A stretch of DNA of 64,000 nt from Bacteroidales bacterium (GCA_017443465.1 JAFRXO010000032.1:224483-288482); one strand, 5' to 3'; shown: positions 44,027 to 55,756, counted from the first letter of the stretch. Numbers and translations: made by a program. The notes: a model not told the origin generated them from the sequence alone.

Positions 44027-44927
44027 GTCCTGCCGTGGTCTTGCACCGGTTTTGGCAGCTCTTTGCATGCTGTTGCCCATCATGGCGGCGGCACAGACTG
44101 AGTTCGACCAGAAGACCATAGGCATAGTGGACACCGTGGCGTTGAAATCTACGCCTCATGATGTCACGGCCGGCTATACCGACATCTTCCTTGACACCGT
44201 CAACGTCAAGAAGGCTTTCATGATCAACGATTACAGCCTCTTCGGAGTTGAATACGGAGTCAGCCTTAACAGTACTTCATTCAATCCGTCGCGCAATACC
44301 AAGATGCTTTTCGATCCGACGTATTTCGGCGTAACATGGACCAAATACGGAAAGCTGTTCGGGTATATGCCGTATTTCGGTCTGCAGGTAGGTGCGTTTT
44401 ACGGTCATGAAGGTTATGAGTTCAAGATGAACAAGGAAACCGGCATTACTCCTACCCTGGATGACAACGCCGTGAAGGTCACAATGAATGTTTTCGAGGT
44501 GCCTGCCCTCGCAGTCTTCCACTTTGACACTCCGCATTTCAAGATAATGGGCTTTGGCGGTTTTTATGCCGGCTACCGCCTTTCTATCGAGCGCGAAGGC
44601 GATAATGTACCGGAAGACCTGCGTACCTCTTTCAGGGATACTGACATCCAGTTTGACTACGGATGGAAGGCCGGGGCCGGATTCGGCCTTGTTTTCGACC
44701 CGTTCGAGATCCATGTCAAGGGCATGTTCAAATATGCATGGTCATCCTTGTATCAGCCCGATTATTACAGCGAATATTATTATCGCTTTGCATATCCTAT
44801 CAGCGTCCAGATTTCCGCGGGAATATTCATGCAGCTCGGACGCCGGACCGGAAAGACCAGCTCGCAGCTCAGACGGGAGGCAAGGGATATGGTTTACAAT
44901 CCTGTAGAAGGAGAAGGAAATGACTGA
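43995..44927 (+). CDS. Exported beta-rich protein, probably outer membrane
   Basis: 310 residues. The start at 43995 overlaps the previous gene by 32 bases and precedes a signal peptide (APVLAALCMLLPIMAAAQ, about 18-35). The rest alternates amphipathic strands with many aromatic residues (GYMPYFGLQVGAFYGHEGYEF, FGGFYAGYRLSI, IHVKGMFKYAWS), as in small outer-membrane beta-barrels. No family is recognised with confidence. It is followed by ispG with an 8-base overlap; the link is transcriptional rather than clearly functional. Confidence 0.75.
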   Translation: MLTSLKYSGNRSCRGLAPVLAALCMLLPIMAAAQTEFDQKTIGIVDTVALKSTPHDVTAGYTDIFLDTVNVKKAFMINDYSLFGVEYGVSLNSTSFNPSRNTKMLFDPTYFGVTWTKYGKLFGYMPYFGLQVGAFYGHEGYEFKMNKETGITPTLDDNAVKVTMNVFEVPALAVFHFDTPHFKIMGFGGFYAGYRLSIEREGDNVPEDLRTSFRDTDIQFDYGWKAGAGFGLVFDPFEIHVKGMFKYAWSSLYQPDYYSEYYYRFAYPISVQISAGIFMQLGRRTGKTSSQLRREARDMVYNPVEGEGND

Positions 44928-46263
44928 ATCTTTGGTAGTTAATGTCGGAGGTGTGAAGATCGGAGGCGGCAATCCCATTGTCGTCCAGACCATGTGCAAT
45001 ACACACACATATGACGAAGAAGCCACAATCGCGCAGTGCCGCAGACTTGCGGCCGCAGGTTCCCAGCTGATCCGCATCACAGTGCCCGGACCGTCCGATG
45101 TCGCCCATATCCGCAACATCCATGATTCGCTGCGTGCAGAGGGTATTTTGACTCCCATCGTCGCAGATATCCATTTCTCTGCCGAGACTGCCCTCATGGT
45201 TGCTCCTGTGGTGGAGAAGGTCCGTATCAATCCCGGCAACTTCCATCGCGACCACGCCAAGGCAAGGGCCCTTTTCGGGTCTCTGCTTGACGTTTGCAGG
45301 GAAAATGGGACTGCTATCCGCATCGGAGTCAATCATGGTTCCCTGGGCGAATATATAACCAATCTCTACGGGAACACTCCACATGCGATGGCTGAAGCTG
45401 CTATGGAATGGATCCGGATGTGCGTGGATAAAGATTTCTACAATGTAGTAGTCTCGCTGAAGTCCAGCAATACTGTAGTTATGACCCAGGCCTACAAGGA
45501 GCTTTCCGGGATGATGGAGAAGGAGGGTGTTGTCTTCCCTCTTCACGTCGGGGTAACCGAGGCTGGGAACGGGGATTCAGGCCGGATGAAATCCTGTGTG
45601 GGATGCTCCGCACTCCTGTCCGAAGGTATAGGTGATACAATCAGGGTCTCTCTTACAGAAGATCCCGAGGCGGAACTGCCCGTAGCGGAATACCTTTCCG
45701 ACCGGTATGGACACAGGTTATATTCATCACTCGTCAATGTAAAGATCGAGGACCGTGTCGCATATGCCAGATATGAAGCGCCTTCCAGGGAGAGGCTCAT
45801 ATGCGACCTGGCGTGCGACTTCGGGAAAAACCTCCTTGACGGGAACCTTGACGATGTTAAGATAAGCGGAACATATGTGTCTGACGGACAAGTCGTTCCC
45901 CTTGACGGCTCCCCTCTTGCCGCCTATCTTGAAGATGAACTCCTTCAGGCTACGCGCCGCAGGTTCTACAGGCCTGAGTATATAGCATGCCCCGGCTGCG
46001 GCCGTACGATGTACAATCTCCAGAAAGCCTTCGAAGAAGTGAAAAGCGCTACATCCGGGATGAAAGATGTAGTTATCGCTGTCATGGGATGTATAGTTAA
46101 CGGGCCCGGAGAAATGGCCGATGCCGACTGGGGTTATGTAGGAGAAGGAGCGGGAAAGGTCTCCATCTACCACGGGAAAGACCCTGTAAGGAGACATGTA
46201 CCCGAGTCTGAGGCGGTCGCCCTCCTTGTCAGTCTGATTCAGGAGAGTCAGCAGGCGGAATAA
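44920..46263 (+). CDS. ispG: 4-Hydroxy-3-methylbut-2-enyl diphosphate synthase
   Basis: 447 residues. TIM barrel in the first 250 residues (VQTMCNTHTYD, RITVPGPSD, RINPGNFHRDH, GVTEAGNGDSGRMKS), and the [4Fe-4S] domain with C357, C360, C391 and E398 (CPGC, MGCIVNGPGE). Between them lies an extra stretch of about 95 residues. Escherichia coli IspG (372) has none, while plant-type and many Bacteroidota enzymes (about 600) have a much larger insert (A* domain). The present protein is thus intermediate. It makes HMBPP in the MEP isoprenoid pathway. It ends the ligA operon and its 3' end overlaps the convergent corC gene by 35 bases. Confidence 0.95.
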   Translation: MTESLVVNVGGVKIGGGNPIVVQTMCNTHTYDEEATIAQCRRLAAAGSQLIRITVPGPSDVAHIRNIHDSLRAEGILTPIVADIHFSAETALMVAPVVEKVRINPGNFHRDHAKARALFGSLLDVCRENGTAIRIGVNHGSLGEYITNLYGNTPHAMAEAAMEWIRMCVDKDFYNVVVSLKSSNTVVMTQAYKELSGMMEKEGVVFPLHVGVTEAGNGDSGRMKSCVGCSALLSEGIGDTIRVSLTEDPEAELPVAEYLSDRYGHRLYSSLVNVKIEDRVAYARYEAPSRERLICDLACDFGKNLLDGNLDDVKISGTYVSDGQVVPLDGSPLAAYLEDELLQATRRRFYRPEYIACPGCGRTMYNLQKAFEEVKSATSGMKDVVIAVMGCIVNGPGEMADADWGYVGEGAGKVSIYHGKDPVRRHVPESEAVALLVSLIQESQQAE

Positions 46264-47530
46264 GTTTCACCAGGACCTTGTCGATCCTGGCTCCGTCCAT
46301 GTCCACAACCTCCAGGGAGAACCCTTTCCAGGTGACATCCTCCCCTGCCTGGGGCACGTGCTCGAGTTGTTCGAGAATAAGTCCACCGACTGTGGCGAAA
46401 TCGAATTCTTCAATATTGTCGTCCTGGTCGAAATAAGTCAGGAAGTCGAAAATCGAGCACTGGCCGTCCACAAGCCAGCTCTCTCCGTCTTTACGGGCAA
46501 TGATATCCGGATCCTTCTTGTTCTGCTCCACGTCATTCCCCACCAGGGCGTCGAGTATATCCTTCAGGGATATGATTCCTGTCAAAGAACCGAATTCATC
46601 GCAGACCAGGGCGCGGTGGATGCGGCTCTTGTTCATCTGCGCCAGGACGGAATAGACGCTCATATTCTCGTGGACATAATCCGGCTTGTGCATCATCTTC
46701 CTGACATTGAAGGGAGTCTTCATGCGGAAGGCCCGGACATAATCCTTTATCGAGAGCACTCCTATGACATGGTCCATGTCACCGTCAACTACCGGATAGA
46801 GCTCGAAGATGGAATTCTCTATCGTCTTTACGATGTCTGCTTCACTGTCATTGACATCTACACAGACGATGTCATCCCTGAGGGTCATAATGGTTCCGAC
46901 GCTGAGGTCGCCAAGGGTGAACACCCTCTCGACAATATCCTGTTCTACAGGGGAAACGACACCGTCGTCAGTCCCCTCATCGACTATGGAGCGGATCTCA
47001 TCTTCAGTGACTTTGCTGTCCTCATGCTTGACTCCGAGGAGCTTTGCGAAGAATGCAGTGCTCTTTGCCAGGAAATGGACAAAGGGACTGGCTATCTTGG
47101 ACAGGATGGTCATCAGAGGTGCGAGGCCCTTGGTTATCTTTTCAGGCCTCGACAGCGCGATCCTTTTGGGAAGGAGCTCCCCGAACAGGATCATGAAGTA
47201 AGTGACTATCAGGACAACTATGATATGCGAAATCGCTGAAGCTGTAGAAGCTCCGATTCCTGCCCTCATGAGCAAGCTGGTGAACGACCGCGTGATCGAT
47301 GCTCCGGAGAAGATACCGGAGAGGATCCCTACCAGGGTTACGCCTATCTGGACAGTAGAAAGGAAAACATCCTGCTGCTGAAGCATCCTGAGGGCGTTGC
47401 GCGCCTTCTGGTCTCCGTTTTCGCTCTGGGCTGCGAGCTTGGATTTCCGTGACGAAAGCATCGCGGCTTCCGCCATGGACAGGATCCCGTTGAATACGAT
47501 CAGGGCAAGGATTAAGATAGCTTCAGTCAT
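46229..47530 (-). CDS. CNNM/CorC-HlyC family transporter-associated protein
   Basis: 433 residues. Three to four N-terminal membrane helices (DUF21, about 1-190), two CBS domains (about 205-335), and a C-terminal CorC_HlyC domain (about 345-425, FDFATVGGLILEQLEHVPQAG). Such proteins are linked to Mg2+ or Co2+ transport (CNNM/MpfA type), though many are mislabelled hemolysins. Last gene of the rsfS-ftsH-cdsA-psd unit, 6 bp after psd. Start ATG lies in CATATG. Confidence 0.9.
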   Translation of the reverse strand: MTEAILILALIVFNGILSMAEAAMLSSRKSKLAAQSENGDQKARNALRMLQQQDVFLSTVQIGVTLVGILSGIFSGASITRSFTSLLMRAGIGASTASAISHIIVVLIVTYFMILFGELLPKRIALSRPEKITKGLAPLMTILSKIASPFVHFLAKSTAFFAKLLGVKHEDSKVTEDEIRSIVDEGTDDGVVSPVEQDIVERVFTLGDLSVGTIMTLRDDIVCVDVNDSEADIVKTIENSIFELYPVVDGDMDHVIGVLSIKDYVRAFRMKTPFNVRKMMHKPDYVHENMSVYSVLAQMNKSRIHRALVCDEFGSLTGIISLKDILDALVGNDVEQNKKDPDIIARKDGESWLVDGQCSIFDFLTYFDQDDNIEEFDFATVGGLILEQLEHVPQAGEDVTWKGFSLEVVDMDGARIDKVLVKLIPPADSPESD

Positions 47531-47536
47531 ATGATC

Positions 47537-48184
47537 CTAGAGCTCGGCGATAACAGTCTCACAGGCCCTCACGAGGTCTCCGGGTTTTACTTTAACCTTC
47601 GCGTCAAGGGGAAGGAACATATCGATCCTGGAACCGAATTTAATTATTCCCATCTGCTCTCCCTTGGTCTCATGGCTCCCCTCCTTTGAGTAGCACACAA
47701 TCCTCCTGGCAAACGTTCCGGCGATCTGCTTGAAGAATATCTCGCCATATTCGTTTTTCAGGGCTGAGGAAGAATGTTCGTTAAGGTCGGAGGACTTAGG
47801 CAGAAAAGCCAGCTTGTTCAGTCCGGGGTGGTACTTGTAATAGGTGATTTCTCCGCTCATGGGCCAGAAATTGGCGTGTACATCGAAGAAATTCATGTAA
47901 GTCGCTACAAGGATGCAGTCCCTTTTGAGATACTCGTCTTCATAGACTTTTTCCACAATCACTATTTTCCCGTCAGCCACTGAAGTGATTTCCGACGGAC
48001 CGCCCGCAACGTTCCTGGACGGCACCCTGTGGAACCATATGACGAATGCGCTGAAGATTATCAGCAGGATGCGCAGTGCCCACGAAACCCATTTCGAAGG
48101 GATGAAACCGAGCAGGATGAATCCGACTACACAAATACCAAGTACCAGGGCGGCTGCGCCGTATGAATTCTGATCAAGATGCAT
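47537..48184 (-). CDS. psd: Phosphatidylserine decarboxylase, short form
   Basis: 215 residues. N-terminal membrane segments (about 10-45) and the catalytic domain, with NFFDVHANFWPMSGEI and the self-cleavage site FGSR (about 182-185), where the serine becomes the pyruvoyl group. This GS(R) form is typical of short Psd enzymes outside the Gammaproteobacteria. It makes phosphatidylethanolamine. The CDP-diacylglycerol synthase gene is directly upstream (4-bp gap), giving a phospholipid pair; the matching phosphatidylserine synthase is not adjacent, though the CDP-alcohol transferase at 25207 is a candidate. Confidence 0.93.
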   Translation of the reverse strand: MHLDQNSYGAAALVLGICVVGFILLGFIPSKWVSWALRILLIIFSAFVIWFHRVPSRNVAGGPSEITSVADGKIVIVEKVYEDEYLKRDCILVATYMNFFDVHANFWPMSGEITYYKYHPGLNKLAFLPKSSDLNEHSSSALKNEYGEIFFKQIAGTFARRIVCYSKEGSHETKGEQMGIIKFGSRIDMFLPLDAKVKVKPGDLVRACETVIAEL

Positions 48185-48188
48185 ATGC

Positions 48189-49018
48189 TTAAAGTAGGCC
48201 GAAGAGTGAAAGATAAACAGCTCCTACCGGAACGGCGAAAATAGCGGAGTCGAAGCGGTCAAGCATTCCTCCGTGTCCCGGGATGATATTACCTGAATCC
48301 TTGATTCCGCTCCATCGTTTCCATTGGGATTCGAAGAGGTCTCCGAAGACTCCGGCAGCATCCAGGAGGGCGGCAAGCACTATCGGATGGACAATGGAAT
48401 GCCCGGGCAGGAGAAGGCCGCACTTATGCAGTATAACGGCTGCAATGATGGCGAATGCCATTCCGCCCCATGCGCCGATCCAGGTCTTGTTCGGGGATAC
48501 GCTCGGGAAAAGTTTCTTCCGGCCTTTCCCGAAAGCGATTCCGACAGAATAGGCCCCGACGTCGGAGCACCATATAATCACGAAGAAACACAAGAGCAGA
48601 CGCCCTGTGAATTCTCCATATGAATCAAAAGCAATCAGGTTCGAGAGGCTGAACGGGATAGCGATGTACAGCAGTCCGGTGTAGATGTGGGATATCTCCC
48701 CGAAGCTCTCCCTGTCTTTCGAAAACAGGGACATGACCATTATGACGAAGACCGGCAGGATGCTCAGTGACACGAAATTGGCCTTCATCCCAAGGGTGCA
48801 GTAACAGAAGAGGAGCACGAAAAAGATTATGCCGGTAAGCACCGCGAGTCCGGAGATCCAGCGATGTTTCCTGCCGATGGTCATAGTGTAGAACTCGACC
48901 AGGCAGATCGCCATGATCGCCATGATGAGCACTGCGAAGATATACTTGTTGAAAAGCAATCCTCCCAGCATCGCCAGCACGAAGCATATGCCTGATATGG
49001 TTCTGGTCACTATTGTCT

Positions 49019-49022
<4 letters not shown>
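48189..49022 (-). CDS. cdsA: Phosphatidate cytidylyltransferase (CDP-diacylglycerol synthase)
   Basis: 277 residues with about seven to eight membrane helices. The signature is in the last third: CSDVGAYSVGIAFGKGRKKLFPSVSPNKTW and SQWKRWSGIKDSG-IIPGHGGMLDRFDS, which hold the metal- and CTP-binding aspartates. It makes the CDP-diacylglycerol used by Psd's pathway and other phospholipid branches. Start overlaps the ftsH stop by 4 bases. Confidence 0.95.
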
Positions 49023-50984
<1,962 letters not shown>

Positions 50985-51004
<20 letters not shown>

Positions 51005-51377
51005 TGGCTTTCTTTTTATTGTGCTTGTGGGACATCTGGGTGTACTCCTTGCGCGGTGCATCGGCCCAAAGGTCTTCCAGGCGGTAGAATTCCCTGTACT
51101 CGGGAAGGAATATGTGGACTACGAGGTCTCCGTAATCGATTATGATCCAGAAATTGTTTTCAAATCCCTGGGCCCTGAGCGGATGGCGTCCCTCTTCTCG
51201 CATCTTCCGCATGACGTTCTCGGCGATGGCCGAAACCGCGGTAGTGGAAGATCCGCTGCATATCATGAAATAATCCGTAATGGCTGTTCCGATGGGCCGG
51301 AGGTCGATCCTGACTACATCCTGCGCCTTCTTGTCCAGCATTGCATCGGCGACAACCCTCAAATCGTGTGTTATCAT
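50985..51377 (-). CDS. rsfS: Ribosomal silencing factor RsfS
   Basis: 130 residues. DUF143 fold with the family motifs DIVRIDLRP-equivalent, ITDYFMICSGSSTTAVSAIAENV and WIIIDYGDLVVHIFLPEYREFYRLEDLWADA. It binds L14 and blocks subunit joining when nutrients are low. First gene of the operon rsfS-ftsH-cdsA-psd-corC; its stop lies 20 bases inside ftsH. The promoter lies in the 61-bp gap shared with birA. Confidence 0.95.
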
Positions 51378-51392
51378 TTAATAGATTCTGTG

Positions 51393-51400
51393 TAAATTTG
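51393..51400 (+). promoter_or_regulatory. -7 element of birA
   Basis: TAAATTTG, 38 bp before the birA ATG. No TTTG at the -33 distance. It faces the minus-strand -7 box at 51414-51421. Confidence 0.55.
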
Positions 51401-51413
51401 TCCAAATTATCTA

Positions 51414-51421
51414 CAAATATA
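51414..51421 (-). promoter_or_regulatory. -7 element of the rsfS operon
   Basis: TATATTTG on the minus strand, 36 bp before the rsfS ATG. It lies 13 bp from, and divergent to, the birA -7 box. Confidence 0.6.
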
Positions 51422-51438
51422 CAACAAAAAACTGACTG

Positions 51439-52191
51439 ATGACTAAAGATTTCCTGATAAAGTGGTTCGACAGCCTGGATTCCACTAACGATGAGGCTCT
51501 TAGGCATATCAGTGCATATGATAACTTGTCTGTGATAGCTGCCTGGGAGCAGACTGCGGGACGTGGCCAGAGGGGTAATTCATGGTCGGCGGCACCGGGT
51601 GAAAACCTGACTTTTTCCGTTGTATTGAAATATGGTCCCGGAGCTCTTGAGCCCCTCCCAGCTGCATCGGCATTCTGCCTCTCGAAAGCATCCTCCCTGG
51701 CAGTATGTGATGTGCTGGAAGCATATGGCGTCGAGGCCTTTATAAAGTGGCCTAATGATATCTATGTCAGGAACCGGAAGATCTGCGGCATGCTGATAGA
51801 GAATTCCCTATCGGGAGACAAGCTCTCGACTTCTGTAATCGGAATAGGACTTAACGTGAACCAGAAGGAGTTCCCTCCTCAGCTTGTAAACCCTGTTTCA
51901 ATGGCTTCCGTCACCGGATCTGATTACCTTGTGAAGGATGTCCTGGATACCTTCTGCAAGGCATTCTCAGGCCGGCTTGAGAGTGTTTACCGCGAGGGCG
52001 ACAGGCTTGACCGGGACTACATCTCACGTCTCTACCGTTTCGGACGTCTCAGTTCATATGTAGATTGTTCCTCCGGGGCGGAATTCCAGGGCAGGATAAC
52101 CGGCGTCCTCGGGGACGGCAGGTTGAAAATAAGCCTGCCGGACGGTACCGACAGGCTTTACTTCTTCAAGGAGGTCAGTTTCGTTATCTGA
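51439..52191 (+). CDS. birA: Biotin-[acetyl-CoA-carboxylase] ligase
   Basis: 250 residues, catalytic domain without the N-terminal DNA-binding repressor domain. Motifs: DSLDSTNDEA (about 10-19), the biotinyl-AMP loop GRGQRGNSWSAAPGENL (about 42), IKWPNDIYV (about 108) with the catalytic lysine, and GIGLNVNQ. It would biotinylate carriers such as the decarboxylase subunit at 1659. Convergent with rpe, 2 bp apart. Confidence 0.95.
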   Translation: MTKDFLIKWFDSLDSTNDEALRHISAYDNLSVIAAWEQTAGRGQRGNSWSAAPGENLTFSVVLKYGPGALEPLPAASAFCLSKASSLAVCDVLEAYGVEAFIKWPNDIYVRNRKICGMLIENSLSGDKLSTSVIGIGLNVNQKEFPPQLVNPVSMASVTGSDYLVKDVLDTFCKAFSGRLESVYREGDRLDRDYISRLYRFGRLSSYVDCSSGAEFQGRITGVLGDGRLKISLPDGTDRLYFFKEVSFVI

Positions 52192-52193
52192 GG

Positions 52194-52913
52194 TCAGGCT
52201 TTCATGGCCGCCACAGTGGCGACCGGATCCTCCGAACGGAAAACGGCAGAACCAGCAACCAGGATGTCGGCTCCGGCCTGAGCAAGGCAGGAAGCATTTG
52301 AAGGTGAGACACCTCCATCGACTTCTATGGCGCATCCTGTCCACGTGTCCCCATCGAAAACCGGTGCCCTACCCTGCCGCTTGCATTCACTCTTGACAGC
52401 CTGGATGCGGTCATATGTCTCTTCGATGAACTTCTGTCCGCCGAATCCGGCATATACCGACATCAGGAGCACGAAATCAGCATGCTTCAGGTACGGGAAC
52501 AACATCTCGGCAGGAATGTCCGGATTGATTACCAGCCCGGCCTTCATCCCCGCAGCCTGGATAGCCTCGAGGGTTTCAACTGTCTTGTCTTCGCTCAGGT
52601 TCACACCGTGATATCCGGCATATGCGCTCATGTCCTTGACGGCTTCGAGATGTACGCTCATCATCCTTGCGCCAATCCCTGCGACCCTTTCTACCCATTT
52701 CCATGGCTCGACCACCATAAGGTGTGCATCCATCGGACGCCTGGCCTCGCGGGCGATCGCCTCGATTACAGGGAATCCGAAGGATATGTTCGGAACGAAC
52801 GTCCCGTCCATTATGTCGAGATGGAAGATGTCGCCGCTGCGGTTTACCACATCCACGCACCTGGACAGGTGCAGGAAATCAGCAGCGAGCATTGAGGGAG
52901 CTATGAGTGCCAT
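52194..52913 (-). CDS. rpe: Ribulose-phosphate 3-epimerase
   Basis: 239 residues, slightly longer than usual (about 220). TIM barrel with APSMLAADF, HLDIMDGTFVPNISFG (metal-binding His and Asp), MDAHLMV, the MSVYAGFGGQKFIE strand and EVDGGVS with the second catalytic aspartate. It links ribulose-5-P and xylulose-5-P in the pentose phosphate pathway. Last gene of the dnaA-pepD-rpe run, 1 bp after pepD. Confidence 0.95.
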   Translation of the reverse strand: MALIAPSMLAADFLHLSRCVDVVNRSGDIFHLDIMDGTFVPNISFGFPVIEAIAREARRPMDAHLMVVEPWKWVERVAGIGARMMSVHLEAVKDMSAYAGYHGVNLSEDKTVETLEAIQAAGMKAGLVINPDIPAEMLFPYLKHADFVLLMSVYAGFGGQKFIEETYDRIQAVKSECKRQGRAPVFDGDTWTGCAIEVDGGVSPSNASCLAQAGADILVAGSAVFRSEDPVATVAAMKA

Positions 52914-52914
52914 C

Positions 52915-54339
52915 CTAACTGAAATTAACGGCTACGTCCTCGAGAAGGCGGACGAATTTGTCCAGGGATTCCAGGTCCATGCGCTCTCCCGGAGTGTGTA
53001 CTCCGCGAAGGGTGGGACCGAACGAGACCATGTCGAGCCCCGGGAATTTCTCTCCGAAAAGCCCGCATTCCAGGCCGGCGTGAATGGCTACCACGAGGGG
53101 TTTCCTGCCGAAGAGCTTCACATAGGAAGATTTGCATATGCCCAGGATGTGGGAATCGGGGTTCGGGGTCCAGCCGGGATATTTCCCGGAGTGGCATGTA
53201 CATGCTCCGGCATCGTCAAAGCATTTGAAAACCTTCGCGGAAATCAGCTCGAGATCCGCCGGATCGTCGCTTCGCTGATTGGTCACGACCTCGATCTTCC
53301 CTGCAGTCTTCATATGCACTGAAGCCAGGTTGGTGGATGTCTGCACGAGGCCGGGGATCCTGTTGCTCATGGAAACGACTCCGTGCGGGCAGGTAGCCAA
53401 TGCGTGGATCAGATTGTCTCCGACCTTGTCGCATATGGCTTTTTCGCTGCAGCGGAATGCTTTGGCTTCGAACTTGAGGTTCGGGTCGGTCTCGGCGTAT
53501 TCGGCTTTGAGGGACTCGCTCCACTCGTAGAAGCGCTTGACTGTCTCTTTTTCGACCGGGACGGCGATGACTGCTTCGCATTCGCGTGCTATGGCATTGG
53601 CCTTTCCGCCTCCCATGAAGACGATGAGCTGCATGCCGTACTGCTTTTCCGCCTCGATGAAGCGGGCCATCGCAGCGACTGTGTTCATGCGCCCCTTGTT
53701 GATGTCATCTCCGCTGTGACCTCCAAGGCCACCGGTGATGTCAAGCTTGACCGGGTGCCAGCCAACTTTCTGGACCTGGGGCTCATACTCGAATTCAGCC
53801 AGGGTGTCCACGCCGCCGGCGCATCCTATGAATATCTGGCCTTCATCCTCGGAGTCGAGGTTGATAAGGGTTTTGCCGGTGAAGAAGCCTTCTTCCATAG
53901 CAAATACTCCGTCCATCCCGGTCTCTTCGGAGATGGTGAACACTGATTCGATCCTCGGGAGTTCAAGGTCGCTTTCCATGAGGGCAAGTGCAGCGGCGAT
54001 CCCGATTCCGTCATCGGCACCCAGCGTGGTGTCCTTGGCTATCATCCATCCGTCTTCGATGACATAGTCTATCGGATCCTTGGAGAAGTCGTGCTGGACT
54101 CCGGCCTTTTTCTCGCAGACCATGTCCTGATGTCCCTGGAGGACTATCCCGGGGAGCTTCTCTTTGCCTTTGGAGGCAGGCCTGATTATGTTGACGTTGC
54201 CGATGGCGTCAGTCTTGCATTCCAGGCCATGGCTGGCGGCCCAGTCCTGGAGCCACTTGGTCATGGGAGCTTCTTTCCCGGACTCTCTGGGAATACGGGT
54301 GATCTCCTTGAAGATTTCGAGTACTTTTGAGGAATCCAT
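52915..54339 (-). CDS. pepD: Aminoacyl-histidine dipeptidase (PepD, M20C)
   Basis: 474 residues, M20-family metallopeptidase. LQGHQDMV (first metal histidine and catalytic aspartate), TLGADDGIG (bridging aspartate), TISEETGMDG (general-base glutamate) and GLGGHSGDDIN (lid-domain histidine) are all present. It cleaves Xaa-His and beta-Ala-His dipeptides in the cytoplasm. It follows dnaA by 10 bp and precedes rpe by 1 bp. Start ATG lies in CATATG. Confidence 0.95.
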   Translation of the reverse strand: MDSSKVLEIFKEITRIPRESGKEAPMTKWLQDWAASHGLECKTDAIGNVNIIRPASKGKEKLPGIVLQGHQDMVCEKKAGVQHDFSKDPIDYVIEDGWMIAKDTTLGADDGIGIAAALALMESDLELPRIESVFTISEETGMDGVFAMEEGFFTGKTLINLDSEDEGQIFIGCAGGVDTLAEFEYEPQVQKVGWHPVKLDITGGLGGHSGDDINKGRMNTVAAMARFIEAEKQYGMQLIVFMGGGKANAIARECEAVIAVPVEKETVKRFYEWSESLKAEYAETDPNLKFEAKAFRCSEKAICDKVGDNLIHALATCPHGVVSMSNRIPGLVQTSTNLASVHMKTAGKIEVVTNQRSDDPADLELISAKVFKCFDDAGACTCHSGKYPGWTPNPDSHILGICKSSYVKLFGRKPLVVAIHAGLECGLFGEKFPGLDMVSFGPTLRGVHTPGERMDLESLDKFVRLLEDVAVNFS

Positions 54340-54349
54340 ATGGTTAGTG

Positions 54350-55756
54350 TTATCTTTCGTTGGGAGCGAGGATCCTGCCGATGTCCGAGACGTACTGCCT
54401 GAAGGTCTTGTCGGTTGACATCAGGTCGGTTACGGTGTTGCAGGCATGCAGGACGGTCGCGTGGTCCTTTCCGCCGATCTCGGCACCGATAGTAGACAGG
54501 GAGCAGCCGTCGATCATGTTACGGCTCATGTACATCGCTATCTGCCTGGCCTGGACGATCTGGCGTTTCCGCGATTTGGAGATGAGCGTCTCCCTGTTGA
54601 TGCCGAAGTACTCGCAGACCACTTTCTGCACTTTTTCGATAGTGATGTCGCTCTGCTCTTCTCCGATAATGTTGTCTGTGATGCTTTCGGCAAGCTCAAC
54701 GGTGATTCCCCTGTGAAGGAGGGTCGCATGGGCTATCAGGGATATCAGAGCGCCCTGAAGCTCACGGAAATTGGACCTGATCCGGTTGGCGAGATATTCC
54801 AGGACATCGTCTCCGATCTCTACGCCTTCGCGTCGGCACCTTGAGCGGAGCATTGCTAGCCTGGTCGGATAGTCAGGCTTGAGCAGTTCTACGGACAGTC
54901 CCCATTTGAAGCGGGAAAGAAGCCTCTCTTCGAAATTCTGCAGGTCGACAGGAGCACGGTCAGAAGTGAAGACCAATTGTTTCCCGTTCTGGTGAAGGTG
55001 GTTGAAGATGTTGAAGAAGGCATTCTGCGAACCCTGTCCCATGAGATCCTGGATGTCGTCCACTATCAGGACATCGATTTTCATGTAATAGGCCAGGAAG
55101 TCTGTCAGCTTGTTGCGGACAGCCACGGCATCCATGTATTGGGTCTTGAACTCGTTGCCGGTGACATAGAGCACCACGAGTTCGGGGAATTTCTCCTTTA
55201 TTGAAATACCTATCGCCTGGCAGAGATGGGTTTTGCCAAGGCCCGGCCCTCCGAAGATGAACAGCGGATTGAACGGGGTCTTCCCCGGGGACATCGAGAT
55301 GCTCTCTCCTGCCGTTACACCCATCTTGTTGCATTCCCCTTCTACTATATTTTCAAAGCAGTAGGCAGGATTCAGGCGTGGATTGATCTGCACGCGCTGG
55401 ATTCCCGGATACACGAAGGGATTGGGATTGCCTGAAGGCTGATATGTATTAATAGGTACAGTCTTGTTGACTGGGGTCAGGCCGTTGGCTGCAGGGAAAA
55501 CCATGGGCTTCTCAACTTTGACCGGCTTGACCTGATAATAGAGTCTGGCGTCCGCGCCGATTACCCTCTTGAGGGTTTTCTTAAGGACGTCCAGGAAAGC
55601 ACCTTCAAGATACTCCCTGAAGAAATCGGAAGGCACCTCAATCGTCAGGGTCGAACGCTCGAATCTGACCGGACGGATAGGTTTGAACCAGGTCTGAAAC
55701 TTCTGCGGTTCAATGATCTGCTCAATGATCCGCAGGCAGTTCCCCCATACTTCCAT
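54350..55756 (-). CDS. dnaA: Chromosomal replication initiator DnaA
   Basis: 468 residues from ATG 55756 (in CATATG); a TTG at 55777 in frame is a weaker start. Domain I at 1-85 (WGNCLRIIEQIIEP-, FKPIRPVRF), a short linker with Pro-rich stretch, the AAA+ domain with GGPGLGKTH (about 168-176) and Walker B VLIVDDIQDL, and the C-terminal DNA-binding domain with the signature GGKDHATVLHACNTV (about 425-440). It starts chromosome replication. The 292-bp AT-rich gap upstream has no good DnaA boxes. It leads pepD and rpe on the same strand. Confidence 0.97.
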   Translation of the reverse strand: MEVWGNCLRIIEQIIEPQKFQTWFKPIRPVRFERSTLTIEVPSDFFREYLEGAFLDVLKKTLKRVIGADARLYYQVKPVKVEKPMVFPAANGLTPVNKTVPINTYQPSGNPNPFVYPGIQRVQINPRLNPAYCFENIVEGECNKMGVTAGESISMSPGKTPFNPLFIFGGPGLGKTHLCQAIGISIKEKFPELVVLYVTGNEFKTQYMDAVAVRNKLTDFLAYYMKIDVLIVDDIQDLMGQGSQNAFFNIFNHLHQNGKQLVFTSDRAPVDLQNFEERLLSRFKWGLSVELLKPDYPTRLAMLRSRCRREGVEIGDDVLEYLANRIRSNFRELQGALISLIAHATLLHRGITVELAESITDNIIGEEQSDITIEKVQKVVCEYFGINRETLISKSRKRQIVQARQIAMYMSRNMIDGCSLSTIGAEIGGKDHATVLHACNTVTDLMSTDKTFRQYVSDIGRILAPNER

